7,527 bases of DNA, taken from contig NZ_CAAFRZ010000273.1 in NCBI RefSeq assembly GCF_900765565.1, positions 1 to 7,527 of the forward strand. The letters are read 5' to 3'. This document shows positions 1-6,730 of this stretch, piece by piece. Both the position numbers and the translations under genes were made by a program. The notes under the pieces were generated by a model. That model saw nothing but the letters and a program-made list of their open reading frames with translations, made no database searches and was not told the origin of the DNA. Within the stretch, counting starts at the first letter, position 1; each line of letters starts with the position of its first letter. Origin of the DNA: an uncultured Dialister sp. GTDB lineage: Bacteria; Bacillota; Negativicutes; Veillonellales; Dialisteraceae.

Positions 1-84
1 AATAGGGGATAAAACCAATAGAAAGTGATGTTAGACAACTCCCGTTTCTTTGATATTCAGTGGCGCACCGCGCCCAATCTCTAA
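1..84. other. Left edge, no gene recognised
   Basis: I see no coding region, RNA gene or clear repeat in this short AT-richer stretch. It may be the flank of a gene outside the window. In related genomes a gene such as rny often follows recX, but nothing here shows it. Confidence 0.4.
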
Positions 85-396
85 TTGAGATTTGAGTGAA
101 GAGACTTCAGGTCCAGCGGCTTCGCCGCAACCCCATCAGAATCCCTCTGTCACTTCGTGACATCCCCCTTTGAGAAAGGGGGACTGCCCATAGGCGGCTG
201 GCGCCGCAATATTCCGCCTGCGGCGCACCCATTAGCTAACCTCCGTCAAGTAAGATTGAGATCGAGACCGAGATCGAGATCTGCAGCGGCTTAGCCGCCG
301 ATGGGTCCCTGACGACTCTACCCTCAAAACGGACAATTGACTCTGCTGCCCACGGGGCTGGGGTTAGCTGATGGACACTGATTTGCCGCAGGCGGA
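85..396 (+). repeat. Composite palindromic repeat block, copy 1
   Basis: This block is built of modules that recur in the same order at 6880-7300. In order they are: a TTGAG-rich lead-in at 85-110; hairpin GCGGC-TTC-GCCGC at 116-128; hairpin GTCAC-TTC-GTGAC at 149-161; an 8-bp C-rich/G-rich hairpin at 164-182; GCCCATAGGCGGCTGGCGCC near 187-206; CTAACCTCCGTCAAG near 236-250; a GATCGA array at 254-280; hairpin GCGGC-TTA-GCCGC at 286-298; a CGACTCT stretch near 313-319; GCTGGGGTTAGCTGATGGA near 357-375; and GCCGCAGGC at 385-393. Compared with copy 2 it lacks about 80 bases between the hexamer array and the next hairpin. No frame gives a plausible protein. The function is unknown; the structure suggests a non-autonomous or RNA-forming repeat. 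Confidence 0.8.
254..280 (+). repeat. GATCGA hexamer array 1
   Basis: About 4.5 tandem hexamers are present: GATTGA, GATCGA, GACCGA, GATCGA, GAT. The differences between units are all transitions. Related arrays in the same orientation occur at 2133-2152, 6522-6547 and 7050-7076. Confidence 0.8.
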
Positions 397-489
397 CCCT
401 CTATCGTCTATCTTCTCTCATCTATCGTCTAACAGCCGGACCGCAGCCCATCCAATGTATCCAGGTACCCACCGCAAAGCGGCTGGGGC
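397..489. other. Spacer downstream of recX terminator
   Basis: No gene is seen. The 11-mer TCTATCGTCTA occurs twice (400-410 and 421-431) in a pyrimidine-rich stretch. A small hairpin, CCGC-AAA-GCGG, lies at 472-482. Confidence 0.5.
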
Positions 490-525
490 AATAGAAAAGG
501 CGGCGCCACCAACTTGTGCGCCGCC
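490..525 (-). terminator. Rho-independent terminator of recX
   Basis: On the minus strand a GC-rich stem starts 32 bases after the recX stop. Its arms are GGCGGCGC and GCGCCGCC (518-525 and 499-506), giving 8 perfect pairs around an 11-base loop. An alternative pairing with a bulge and a 6-base loop is also possible. The 3' side runs directly into TTTTCTATT (498-490). Position, orientation and the T-rich tail fit an intrinsic terminator for the recA-recX transcript. Confidence 0.65.
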
Positions 526-557
526 AATCGTACCCAGGCCGCAGCCTTTACAGTACA

Positions 558-1046
558 TTACATTTCATCCTCAAAATCCCGATCCCTCACATCCAGTTCT
601 GAAAGGGCATGTCGTACAGCGGCGGAGGAGAAGCCCCTTCGAAGGAGGAAGGACGCCGCCTTTCGGTAGTTTGTGAGGATGGAAGGAACGATTTTTGATT
701 TCATGGTGAGGAGGGAAAGGGCGTTGTCCCTTTCCTCTTCTTCCGGGATATGCCAGGGGCAGGGCAGGCCCCGGTCCTTCATTTTCAGGTGGATATAGGT
801 ATCCCCGTAGCAGCGGCGGACCCGGAAGGCGCGGAATACGTCTTCCGCCAGGCTTTCGTCGTTCACGTAGCCGTAGTACTTCAGTTTTTCCACGGTCTTT
901 TCGATGTCCTCTGCCCCGTATTCCCGGTCCTTCAGTTTCTTCCGGAGCTCCGCTTCGCTCTGGCCCCGGTACTGGAGGAGATGGAGAGCCGCCTCGTAGC
1001 AGGTGCGGTTACTTTTCTTTTTCGTCCTGTTCGGATAAGACGCCAT
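558..1046 (-). CDS. recX: Regulatory protein RecX
   Basis: This is a 162-residue protein of the RecX family, which binds RecA filaments and usually limits or modulates their activity. The family is made of tandem three-helix repeats. The best matching part is residues 16-68, with [18 protein letters not shown] followed by KL...Y...DIE..VE.LK..GYVND, typical of repeat 1. A further helical repeat near the C-terminus (about 127-152) carries [12 protein letters not shown]. The length is near the usual range. The ATG start at 1046 lies inside the end of recA, giving a 38-base overlap. The site upstream of it is weak (GGA about 11 bases away), so translation probably depends on ribosomes finishing recA. 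I see no alternative ATG, GTG or TTG in frame before the conserved region. A hairpin terminator follows at 490-525. The identification rests on sequence pattern together with its place after recA. Confidence 0.9.
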   Translation of the reverse strand: MASYPNRTKKKSNRTCYEAALHLLQYRGQSEAELRKKLKDREYGAEDIEKTVEKLKYYGYVNDESLAEDVFRAFRVRRCYGDTYIHLKMKDRGLPCPWHIPEEEERDNALSLLTMKSKIVPSILTNYRKAASFLLRRGFSSAAVRHALSELDVRDRDFEDEM

Positions 1047-2070
1047 CTTCGAAATGATCCGGTTCTACAACGAGGGTATCCCTGATGATCTTGTCAATTT
1101 CCGCTGCCACATCGGGATGTTCCTTCAGGTATTTCTTAGCCGCTTCCCTGCCCTGGCTGATGCGGTTGCCCTTGTAGGAGTACCAGGCGCCGCTCTTCTG
1201 GATGATGTCCATGTTCACGGCGATGTCCAGGAGGGTGCCTTCCTTGGAAATCCCTTCGCCGTACATGATATCAAATTCTGCGACTTTGAAAGGCGGTGCC
1301 ACCTTGTTCTTGACCACCTTCGCCCGGGTGCGGTTGCCGATGACCTCTGTGCCGTTCTTGATGGCCTCGGCCCGGCGGATTTCGATACGCATGGAAGCGT
1401 AGAATTTCAATGCCCGGCCGCCGGTGGTGGTTTCGGGGTTGCCGAACATGACGCCCACTTTTTCACGGATCTGGTTGATGAAAATGACGATGGTCCTGGA
1501 TTTGCTGATAATCCCCGTCAGTTTCCGGAGGGCCTTACTCATGAGCCGTGCCTGGAGGCCTACGGACTGGTCGCTGATGTCCCCTTCGATTTCCTGCTTC
1601 GGAACGAGGGCAGCCACGGAGTCGATGACCACGATATCCACGGCGCCGCTGCGGACGAGGGATTCACAGATGGACAGGGCCTGTTCGCCGCTGTCCGGCT
1701 GGGAAATGAGGAGGTCCTTCGTATCTACGCCCAGGTTGTGGGCATACATGGGATCCAGGGCATGTTCTGCATCGATGAAGGCCGCCACGCCGCCCAGTTT
1801 CTGGGCTTCCGCGATGGCATGGAGAGCCAGGGTGGTCTTACCGGAAGATTCAGGTCCGTAAATTTCAATGACCCGGCCCCGGGGATAGCCCCCTACGCCC
1901 ACTGCAATATCCAATGCCAGGGACCCCGTGGGGATGACGTCAATATCCAGTTTATCTCCCATGTCTCCGAGCCGCATAATGGAACCGGCCCCAAATTCCC
2001 TGGTGATCTGGTGCATGGCACTTTCCAGGGCCTTCTTCTTTTCCGGGCTTAAATCTTTTTGGTTAGCCAT
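1009..2070 (-). CDS. recA: Recombinase RecA
   Basis: RecA is the ATP-dependent strand-exchange protein of homologous recombination. It also triggers the SOS response by stimulating LexA self-cleavage. The 353-residue product is full length. Visible motifs are: Walker [10 protein letters not shown] at 72-80; the catalytic glutamate in AEHAL near 102; Walker [12 protein letters not shown] around 147-157; loop L1 after it ([13 protein letters not shown]); and loop L2 from NQIREKVG at 199 to ETTTGG at 213-218. The C-terminus ends in an acidic tail (SEQDEKEK), as in many RecA proteins. The start is an ATG with the strong site AAGGAGG six bases upstream (2077-2083). The gene overlaps recX by 38 bases and sits 359 bases downstream of cinA, with repeats between them. 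No LexA-type GAAC-N4-GTTC box is visible upstream. Confidence 0.99.
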   Translation of the reverse strand: MANQKDLSPEKKKALESAMHQITREFGAGSIMRLGDMGDKLDIDVIPTGSLALDIAVGVGGYPRGRVIEIYGPESSGKTTLALHAIAEAQKLGGVAAFIDAEHALDPMYAHNLGVDTKDLLISQPDSGEQALSICESLVRSGAVDIVVIDSVAALVPKQEIEGDISDQSVGLQARLMSKALRKLTGIISKSRTIVIFINQIREKVGVMFGNPETTTGGRALKFYASMRIEIRRAEAIKNGTEVIGNRTRAKVVKNKVAPPFKVAEFDIMYGEGISKEGTLLDIAVNMDIIQKSGAWYSYKGNRISQGREAAKKYLKEHPDVAAEIDKIIRDTLVVEPDHFEDGVLSEQDEKEK

Positions 2071-2076
2071 CTGAAT

Positions 2077-2083
2077 CCTCCTT
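2077..2083 (-). promoter_or_regulatory. recA ribosome binding site
   Basis: The minus strand reads AAGGAGG six bases before the recA ATG. This is a near-ideal anti-16S match and fixes the start codon. Confidence 0.9.
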
Positions 2084-2094
2084 GTTTGAATGTG

Positions 2095-2122
2095 TGTATA
2101 TGTGAAATATAAGTAATACCAA
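2095..2122 (-). promoter_or_regulatory. Candidate recA promoter
   Basis: On the minus strand TTGGTA (2117-2122) and TATACA (2095-2100) are separated by 16 bases. Each matches the sigma-70 consensus at four of six positions. They lie in the only AT-rich stretch of this spacer and about 24 bases ahead of the start codon. This would let recA-recX be expressed independently of the upstream genes. The call is a pattern match only. Confidence 0.45.
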
Positions 2123-2132
2123 ATATATGTAA

Positions 2133-2152
2133 GATCGAGGTCGAGATCGAGG
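2133..2152 (+). repeat. GATCGA hexamer array 2
   Basis: Just over three hexamers are present (GATCGA, GGTCGA, GATCGA, GG). They lie between the candidate recA promoter and a GCCGC-TTC-GCGGC hairpin at 2159-2171. The orientation is the same as in the other three arrays. Confidence 0.7.
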
Positions 2153-2178
2153 CCATCGGCCGCTTCGCGGCGGTGTCC

Positions 2179-2407
2179 TGTGGCTGGGCAGCGTGCAATC
2201 CTGCGGGGGCTTCTAGCTTCTGGCTGCTAGCTTCTAGGAAAGCTGATTCGCCTGCGGCGCTTCCATCGGAATTTCAGCGCTGCCCACGGGACTGGGGTTA
2301 AGTGATGGGAACTGATGGTAATGGGCCCGTAGGGCCTGACCAGCTTTCCTAAAAGCTAGTCGCTAGCAGCTAGAAGCCCCCACATGGACACACGCTGCCC
2401 AACCACA
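2179..2407. repeat. Long inverted-repeat element between cinA and recA
   Basis: Core arms at 2205-2245 and 2341-2381 are reverse complements at 36 of 41 positions; the right arm begins CAGCTTTCCT and ends AGCTAGAAGCCCCC. The pairing extends outward over about 26 more bases per side, with a shared CACGCTGCCCA segment, giving arms of roughly 67 bases. The loop of about 95 bases holds a CGCCTGCGGCG motif, a copy of the GCTGCCCACGGG / CTGGGGTTA module (2279-2317) and a GGCCC-GTA-GGGCC hairpin (2324-2336). No target-site duplication or coding capacity is evident. Transcribed from cinA, it would fold into a large hairpin, but no T-tract follows, so it is not a standard terminator. It could be a MITE-like repeat, an RNA-processing site or an attenuator. 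Confidence 0.8.
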
Positions 2408-2429
2408 TATCCCCTGTACGGTCACACGC

Positions 2430-3680
2430 TCACTTGTTCGGGTGTAACTTCTCCGCGTATTTCAGCACGTAGTACAGTGCCTTTTCTGCGGCGCCGTAGC
2501 GGACGCTGCGGCGGGAGCCGTAGAAATGCTCCTCGTGGACTTCGCTGCCCAGGGGGCCGGAGACGCCGATGTAGACGAGGCCTGCATCTTCGCCCCGTTC
2601 CCCTTTGCCCGGGCCGGCGTAGCCGGTGGTGGAGACGGCGATATTGCTGCTGTAGAGGGCCCTTGACCCCTCCGCCATCTGCCGGGCCACGGGCTCGCTG
2701 ACGGCGGTGTATTCGTCAAGGGTATCTTTATGGACGGAGAGCACCTTTTCCTTGGCTTCATTCCAGTAGGTCACGGCGCTCCCCTTGAAATATTCTGAAC
2801 TGCCGGGGGTGTCGGTGAGGAGTTTTCCGATGAGACCGCCCGTACAGGATTCGGCGGCGCTCACGGTGAGCCCTTTGGCAAGGAGCATTTCATGGAGGTC
2901 CTTCACCACGTCCGCCTCTATGTTATACCGGGAAACGGTCATCCGTTTCTCGATTTCCGAAGCCACGGACTCGATGAGCCGGTCCGCATCCTTTTCGTCT
3001 GTCCCCTTTGCCGTCACCCGGATGGCCACGTATCCCGGCCGGGCGTAGAGGGCGATGGTGGGATTCGTCTGGGCTCGTAAAAGGTCGCCGATGATTTCCT
3101 CGATTTCCGCTTCCGTCCGGTGCACGGAAGAAAGGACCAGGGACCGGATGATACCCTGGTTTCCATAGTGCTCCGTGAGCCAGGGCAGGACATGGTTCCT
3201 CATCATGGTCTTCATTTCAAAGGGCGGTCCCGGCAGGTGGATAAGCACCTTCCCACCCTTCACGGAAGCTGAGCCGCTGGCAGAGCCTTCATCATTCGGG
3301 AATATGTGGGCCCCCTCTGCAAACCAGGCCTGCCGGTCCAGGGACGGGAGGAACTTTTTATGTTTATCTTTATAATAGGCGGCAAGGCGCTTCGATTCCT
3401 CCGGTACATGGACGAAAGGAAGTCCCATAACCTCTGCCCCCGCTTTTTTCGTAATATCTCCCAGCGTGGAGCCCAGACCCCCGGAGGTAATGACGAGATC
3501 CGCCCGGGAAAGGGCGATCCGGAAGGCCTCTTCCATGCGGGCCGGGTTGTCCCCCACCACCGTCATGTAGGCCACGGTGTAGCCGTGTTCATTCAGGAAG
3601 GAAGCAAGCCACTGGGCATTCTCATTGGCAATCTCCCCCAGGAGCAGTTCCGTTCCTGTAGTGATAATTTCGGTAATCAT
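2430..3680 (-). CDS. cinA: CinA-family nucleotide/NMN-processing protein
   Basis: This 416-residue protein has full CinA architecture. The N-terminal MoaB/MogA-like domain covers about 1-170, with GTELLLGEIANEN at 9-21, SGGLGSTLGDIT at 66-77 and HLPGPPFEM at 148-156. A linking KH-like segment follows at about 177-250. The C-terminal NMN deamidase-type domain covers about 256-413, with SAAESCTGG at 274-282 and STTGYAGPG at 350-358. Family members act on ADP-ribose or related nucleotides and on nicotinamide mononucleotide, serving NAD recycling. The gene is often co-transcribed with recA and was first named for competence and damage induction. The ATG start has AAGGAA seven to eight bases upstream. 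The usual GGLGPTxDDxT motif is changed to S71 and G74, but D75 is kept. Both flanks carry long inverted repeats, isolating it from rimO and recA. Confidence 0.95.
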   Translation of the reverse strand: MITEIITTGTELLLGEIANENAQWLASFLNEHGYTVAYMTVVGDNPARMEEAFRIALSRADLVITSGGLGSTLGDITKKAGAEVMGLPFVHVPEESKRLAAYYKDKHKKFLPSLDRQAWFAEGAHIFPNDEGSASGSASVKGGKVLIHLPGPPFEMKTMMRNHVLPWLTEHYGNQGIIRSLVLSSVHRTEAEIEEIIGDLLRAQTNPTIALYARPGYVAIRVTAKGTDEKDADRLIESVASEIEKRMTVSRYNIEADVVKDLHEMLLAKGLTVSAAESCTGGLIGKLLTDTPGSSEYFKGSAVTYWNEAKEKVLSVHKDTLDEYTAVSEPVARQMAEGSRALYSSNIAVSTTGYAGPGKGERGEDAGLVYIGVSGPLGSEVHEEHFYGSRRSVRYGAAEKALYYVLKYAEKLHPNK

Positions 3681-3727
3681 ATGTATGCTTCCTTATATGT
3701 ATTTAAGCGCACAGCCATACGGGCGAA

Positions 3728-3899
3728 GGCTGCTAGCTGCTAGCTGTTAGCATCTAGAAAGCTGGTTCGCCTGCGGCGTTTAGAAGAATCTGTCTACCGC
3801 TTGCTTTACATACACCGAACGGTGTGAAGAATTCTGATAAGAATGGCCCAAGGGGCCTGTCCAGCTTTCCTAACAGCTAGAAGCTAGAAGCTAGAAGCC
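3728..3899. repeat. Long inverted-repeat element between rimO and cinA
   Basis: This belongs to the same family as 2179-2407. The left arm (3728-3765) and right arm (3861-3899) are near reverse complements built of GCTAG/AGCTAGAAG units, ending in AGAAAGCTGG and CCAGCTTTCCT. The loop of about 95 bases differs from the other element but keeps CGCCTGCGGCG next to the left arm. It also has a GGCCC-AAG-GGGCC hairpin (3845-3857) next to the right arm, and a small ACACC-GAAC-GGTGT palindrome at 3812-3825. The flank after the right arm again has a CCACATA / CCCC / TCACAC pattern. No coding potential is seen. It lies between rimO and the cinA ribosome binding site. Confidence 0.75.
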
Positions 3900-4052
3900 T
3901 CCATGAGGTCACACGCACAGATAGCCACATAACCCCCACCCGTTCACACCTGCACCCAGCCACCGGACTCCCGCCACGAAGTGGCTGGTCCTCTCAAGGC
4001 ACAAGGCTCAAAGCTCAAGGCCCCGTGCAAGTGACGCCGAACGTCTTACCGC
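3900..4052. other. Spacer after rimO with short repeats
   Basis: No gene is seen. The stretch contains the GCCAC-GAA-GTGGC hairpin at 3973-3985 and a CTCAAGGC-rich 32-mer at 3993-4024. I found no stem followed by a T-tract, so no clear terminator for rimO. Confidence 0.5.
3993..4024 (+). repeat. CTCAAGGC-rich repeat, copy 1
   Basis: This 32-base stretch matches 7402-7433 at 28 of 32 positions. Both begin CTCAAGGCA and end GCTCAAGGCCCC, and each follows AGCTAGAAGC-type repeat sequence. Confidence 0.7.
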
Positions 4053-5399
4053 TCAGTCAATTCGTTCCGCGATCAGATCATAGGCATAGCCGTCGGTGAT
4101 CTTTACTTTCACGAAATCACCGGGCTTCAGGTCTCCGGGATTGTCGATGTACACATTGCCATCCACCTCGGGGGCCTGGAAGGCGGTGCGGCCCTTGGCC
4201 TGCATGTGGCCTTCGCCGTCGTCCACCAGCTCCTCCACGAGGGCCTCCGTTTCCCGGCCGATGAGATCTTCGTTATTTTCTTCAGAAATAGCAGCCTGGA
4301 TGGCCATGAGTTCATGGTACCGGTTTTCTTTGACCTCTTCCGGCACCTGGTCCGTCATCCGGGCAGCAGGGGTGCCGTCCTGGGGGGAGAACTTGAAGGC
4401 GCCCATATCGTCAAACCGCACTTCCCTGATGAAGTCGCAGAGCTTTGCGAAATCTTCGTCCGTTTCTCCCGGGAATCCCACCATGAGGGTGGTGCGGATA
4501 GTCATCCGGGGTGTAGCGGCCCGGAGTTTACGAAGGAGTGTCCGGATGCTTTCGGACGAATCCCTCCGGTGCATGCGCTGCAGCACAGGGTCGCTGATAT
4601 GCTGGAGCGGAATATCCACGTACTTGCAGATCTTCGGTTCCTTCAGGATCACGTCCAGCAGTTCATCGTCGAAATAGGTCGGATAGAGGTAGAAGAGGCG
4701 GATCCATTTCACCCCGTCGATCTTTACCAGTTCCTTCAGGAGCGATGCCAGCCGGGTGCCATCTTTCAGGTCCCTGCCGTAGCAGGACAGGTCCTGGGCG
4801 ATGAGGTTGAATTCCCGGACCCCCGACGCCGCCAGCCGCCGTACTTCATGGACAATGGACGGGATAGTGCGGCTGTGCATGGGTCCCCGGACATAGGGGA
4901 TATAGCAGAAAGTGCAGCCATTGCTGCAGCCCTCGGCGATTTTCACGTAGGCCGAATACTTCGGCGTCAGGGTCTGCCGGGGAATCAGTTCCTCATTGGC
5001 ACAGGGAGTGGTGTCGAAGCTGTACACCTTCTCGTCCTTTTCGTAGGACTCATTCACCGCTTCCAGGATGTGCTGCCAGGAGTCGGTGCCGATAAATACA
5101 TCGATTTCCGGGATTTCCTTACCCAGGGCCTGCTTGTACTGCTGGGTCAGGCAGCCGGCGGCCACCAGTTTTTCACATTTCCCGGTCTTCTTGTACTCCG
5201 CCGCCTCCAGGATGGTCTGGACAGACTCCTCCTTCGCCGGGTCGATGAAGGTACAGGTATTGATGATGATGACCTGGGCCTCCGACAGGTCCTCCGTCAG
5301 CTCATAGCCCGCCTTCTCCATGATGCCCACCATCATTTCCGTATCTACCAGGTTCTTCGAACATCCCAGGCTTATGAAGCCAAGTTTTCTTTTAGTCAA
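4053..5399 (-). CDS. rimO: Ribosomal protein S12 methylthiotransferase RimO
   Basis: RimO is a radical-SAM enzyme that adds a methylthio group to a conserved aspartate of ribosomal protein S12, using two iron-sulfur clusters. The 448-residue product has the full layout. The N-terminal UPF0004 domain carries the three cluster cysteines C13 (ISLGCSKNLVDTE), C49 (NTCTF) and C83 (AAGCL). The radical-SAM core has CxxxCxxC at 158-165 (CSNGCTFC). The C-terminal TRAM domain is at about 382-448, with APEVDGNVYI. The KNLVD start and length fit RimO better than its paralogue MiaB. The start is TTG at 5399, supported by GGAGGT eight bases upstream and by the conserved residues that follow directly; the next ATG would remove C13. 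TTG overlaps the stop of the upstream gene as TTGA, indicating translational coupling. pgsA, often next to rimO in relatives, is absent here. Confidence 0.97.
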   Translation of the reverse strand: MTKRKLGFISLGCSKNLVDTEMMVGIMEKAGYELTEDLSEAQVIIINTCTFIDPAKEESVQTILEAAEYKKTGKCEKLVAAGCLTQQYKQALGKEIPEIDVFIGTDSWQHILEAVNESYEKDEKVYSFDTTPCANEELIPRQTLTPKYSAYVKIAEGCSNGCTFCYIPYVRGPMHSRTIPSIVHEVRRLAASGVREFNLIAQDLSCYGRDLKDGTRLASLLKELVKIDGVKWIRLFYLYPTYFDDELLDVILKEPKICKYVDIPLQHISDPVLQRMHRRDSSESIRTLLRKLRAATPRMTIRTTLMVGFPGETDEDFAKLCDFIREVRFDDMGAFKFSPQDGTPAARMTDQVPEEVKENRYHELMAIQAAISEENNEDLIGRETEALVEELVDDGEGHMQAKGRTAFQAPEVDGNVYIDNPGDLKPGDFVKVKITDGYAYDLIAERID

Positions 5400-6442
5400 T
5401 TATTTGTACCTCCAAAACGAATCTTCTCGCCCCACCGGGTGAGCAGGTCTTTCTTCCCTTCATCAAAATACTCTTTTTCCAGGTTCCAGAAATCCAGGGA
5501 ATTCCCGGCGGAGTCCGGATCCAGGGTGTAATCGTTCACATAAATATAATAATACTGGTTCTCCTCCATATCCTTCTTATAGGCAGAAGACGTGAGGAGC
5601 CAGTCCATAAGGACCTTCGCCCTGTCCGGATACTGGCTGCGGGAAGAAATGCCGGCGCCGAACAGGTACCAGGGAGAACCGTCGGCGGGATACATGATGC
5701 GGATAGGCATCTTATCTTTCAGGCTTCTTACCGCTTCATTGAGGCCGGAAATCCCGATATCGCACTTCCCCATGCCCGCCATCCGGGAAGGGGTGGACAG
5801 GAATTTTCCGTACTGCACCATATGGTTCTGGGCGATTCCCAGGTACCGGAACGTATCCTCCAGGCCGAAATGCTCCACGAGGCACATGAGCAGGTCCCCT
5901 GCCATATCGGCGGCCATGAAGTCCGTCATGGAAAGGCGCACGGAATTCCTCGTGAGCACCTCATTCCAGGTATAGGAAAAAGCGGGATGCCGGTCCGCAT
6001 AGTCCCGGTTCACCGCAAACACCACCGGATCCACCCAGAGCCCCGTCCAGTAGCACTCCTCATCCTTGAAAAGATTCAGGGCCGTATCGGTCTGGGCCGA
6101 AGAATAGGGCGTGAGGAGCTCCCCCTTCTTCAGCTTCATGAGCCCATCCTGGGACGTAATATAGAGATCCGCCGGCGGATTATCCTCTCCCCCGCCGTCA
6201 GCGCGAAGAAGCTGGGACGAAGAGAGATAGACCAAATTGATTTTCAGGCCGGTGTCCTTAAAAAAAGAAGCGGAAAGCGCTTCCAACATGCCGTTGGGCA
6301 TGTCCGTATATACTGTTACATATTCAGAAGGATTTTTCTTCTCCGCCTTCACCGCCTCCAGATGCCGGGCATAGTGAAGAATCCCCCAGAAAGCAAGAGC
6401 CGCCATGATCAGGAATAAAAAAACCGAAGCCAGCCGTTTCAT
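5396..6442 (-). CDS. Extracellular solute-binding protein (iron-type, SBP_bac_6-like)
   Basis: This 348-residue protein starts with a hydrophobic segment (about residues 4-24, after MKR) that acts as signal peptide or membrane anchor. No lipobox cysteine follows it, so it is probably not a lipoprotein. The rest resembles type 2 periplasmic binding proteins of the iron / thiamine / spermidine group. YVTVYTDMP at 41-49 matches the opening beta strand, PPADLYITSQ near 89-98 matches the conserved segment after the first helix, and YPADGSPWYLFGAGI at 251-265 followed by a PDRAKVLMDWLL helix is typical of the C-terminal lobe. Such proteins capture a ligand outside the membrane and pass it to an ABC permease. 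No permease or ATPase gene lies in the window, so the ligand and partner are unknown. The ATG start has AGAGGTGA upstream (6447-6454). The final codons hold the rimO ribosome binding site. Confidence 0.8.
   Translation of the reverse strand: MKRLASVFLFLIMAALAFWGILHYARHLEAVKAEKKNPSEYVTVYTDMPNGMLEALSASFFKDTGLKINLVYLSSSQLLRADGGGEDNPPADLYITSQDGLMKLKKGELLTPYSSAQTDTALNLFKDEECYWTGLWVDPVVFAVNRDYADRHPAFSYTWNEVLTRNSVRLSMTDFMAADMAGDLLMCLVEHFGLEDTFRYLGIAQNHMVQYGKFLSTPSRMAGMGKCDIGISGLNEAVRSLKDKMPIRIMYPADGSPWYLFGAGISSRSQYPDRAKVLMDWLLTSSAYKKDMEENQYYYIYVNDYTLDPDSAGNSLDFWNLEKEYFDEGKKDLLTRWGEKIRFGGTNN
5408..5413 (-). promoter_or_regulatory. rimO ribosome binding site inside upstream gene
   Basis: GGAGGT on the minus strand lies eight bases ahead of the TTG start of rimO and also encodes the Gly-Gly near the end of the solute-binding protein. 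It decides the TTG start, since no other start codon is suitably placed. Confidence 0.85.
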
Positions 6443-6460
6443 GGAATCACCTCTTGAAAA

Positions 6461-6490
6461 ATTATATCATACGGTCATATACAATCATAC
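6461..6490 (-). promoter_or_regulatory. Extended -10 promoter with direct repeats
   Basis: The minus strand has a perfect TATAAT (6461-6466) preceded by TG one base upstream, an extended -10 element. No good -35 box is found at the usual distance. GTATGAT occurs twice on the minus strand (6466-6472 and 6484-6490), 18 bases apart, and may be an operator or chance. The expected transcript start is near 6454, leaving a leader of only about 12 bases that just covers the ribosome binding site. Confidence 0.6.
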
Positions 6491-6521
6491 AGAAGAAATG
6501 AAAAGATGCACGGTGGGATAC

Positions 6522-6547
6522 GATTGAGACCGAGGCCGAGATCGAGG
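6522..6547 (+). repeat. GATCGA hexamer array 3
   Basis: Four hexamers (GATTGA, GACCGA, GGCCGA, GATCGA) plus two bases. A CCGCC-TGC-GGCGG hairpin follows at 6552-6564. This is the only array that precedes, rather than follows, its neighbouring composite repeat. Confidence 0.75.
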
Positions 6548-6576
6548 GAATCCGCCTGCGGCGGATATAGAAAGAG

Positions 6577-6730
6577 TTGAGAGTTGAGATTTGCGAGTTG
6601 AGGTCCCGCGGCTTCGCCGCAAACCCATCAGAATCCCTCTGTCTGCTTCGCAGACATCCCCCTTTGAAAAAGGGGGACTGCCCATAGGCGGCTGACGCCG
6701 CATAAAATCAGCCTGCGGCGCTTCCATCAG
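6577..6730 (+). repeat. Composite palindromic repeat block, partial copy
   Basis: This partial copy holds the TTGAG-rich lead-in, hairpin GCGGC-TTC-GCCGC (6608-6620), hairpin GTCTGC-TTC-GCAGAC (6641-6655), the C-rich/G-rich hairpin (6658-6676) and the CTGCCCATAGGCGGCTG segment. It ends with CCTGCGGCGCTTCCATCAG instead of the CTAACCTCC module. The copies at 85-396 and 6880-7300 are longer. Open frames on the minus strand here only translate the repeat. Confidence 0.8.

Noticed and set aside
371..676. Open frame of 101 codons on the plus strand
   Set aside because: It runs through repeat sequence and the recX terminator and overlaps recX antisense. The composition is not protein-like and there is no ribosome binding site.
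1054..2052. Long plus-strand frame antisense to recA
   Set aside because: recA is unmistakable on the other strand. The antisense frame is a product of GC-rich codon use and shows no known domain.
2205..2381. Intrinsic terminator of cinA
   Set aside because: The hairpin is large with a loop of about 95 bases, and no T-tract follows on the minus strand.
2179..2407. Insertion sequence with terminal inverted repeats
   Set aside because: There is no transposase frame and no target-site duplication, and the arms are imperfect. It is kept only as an inverted-repeat element of unknown origin.
3973..3985. Terminator of rimO
   Set aside because: It is a 5-bp hairpin with no run of T after it on the minus strand.
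4206..5531. 441-codon plus-strand frame antisense to rimO
   Set aside because: It is a shadow of rimO and of the end of the solute-binding protein, with no recognisable domain or start signal.
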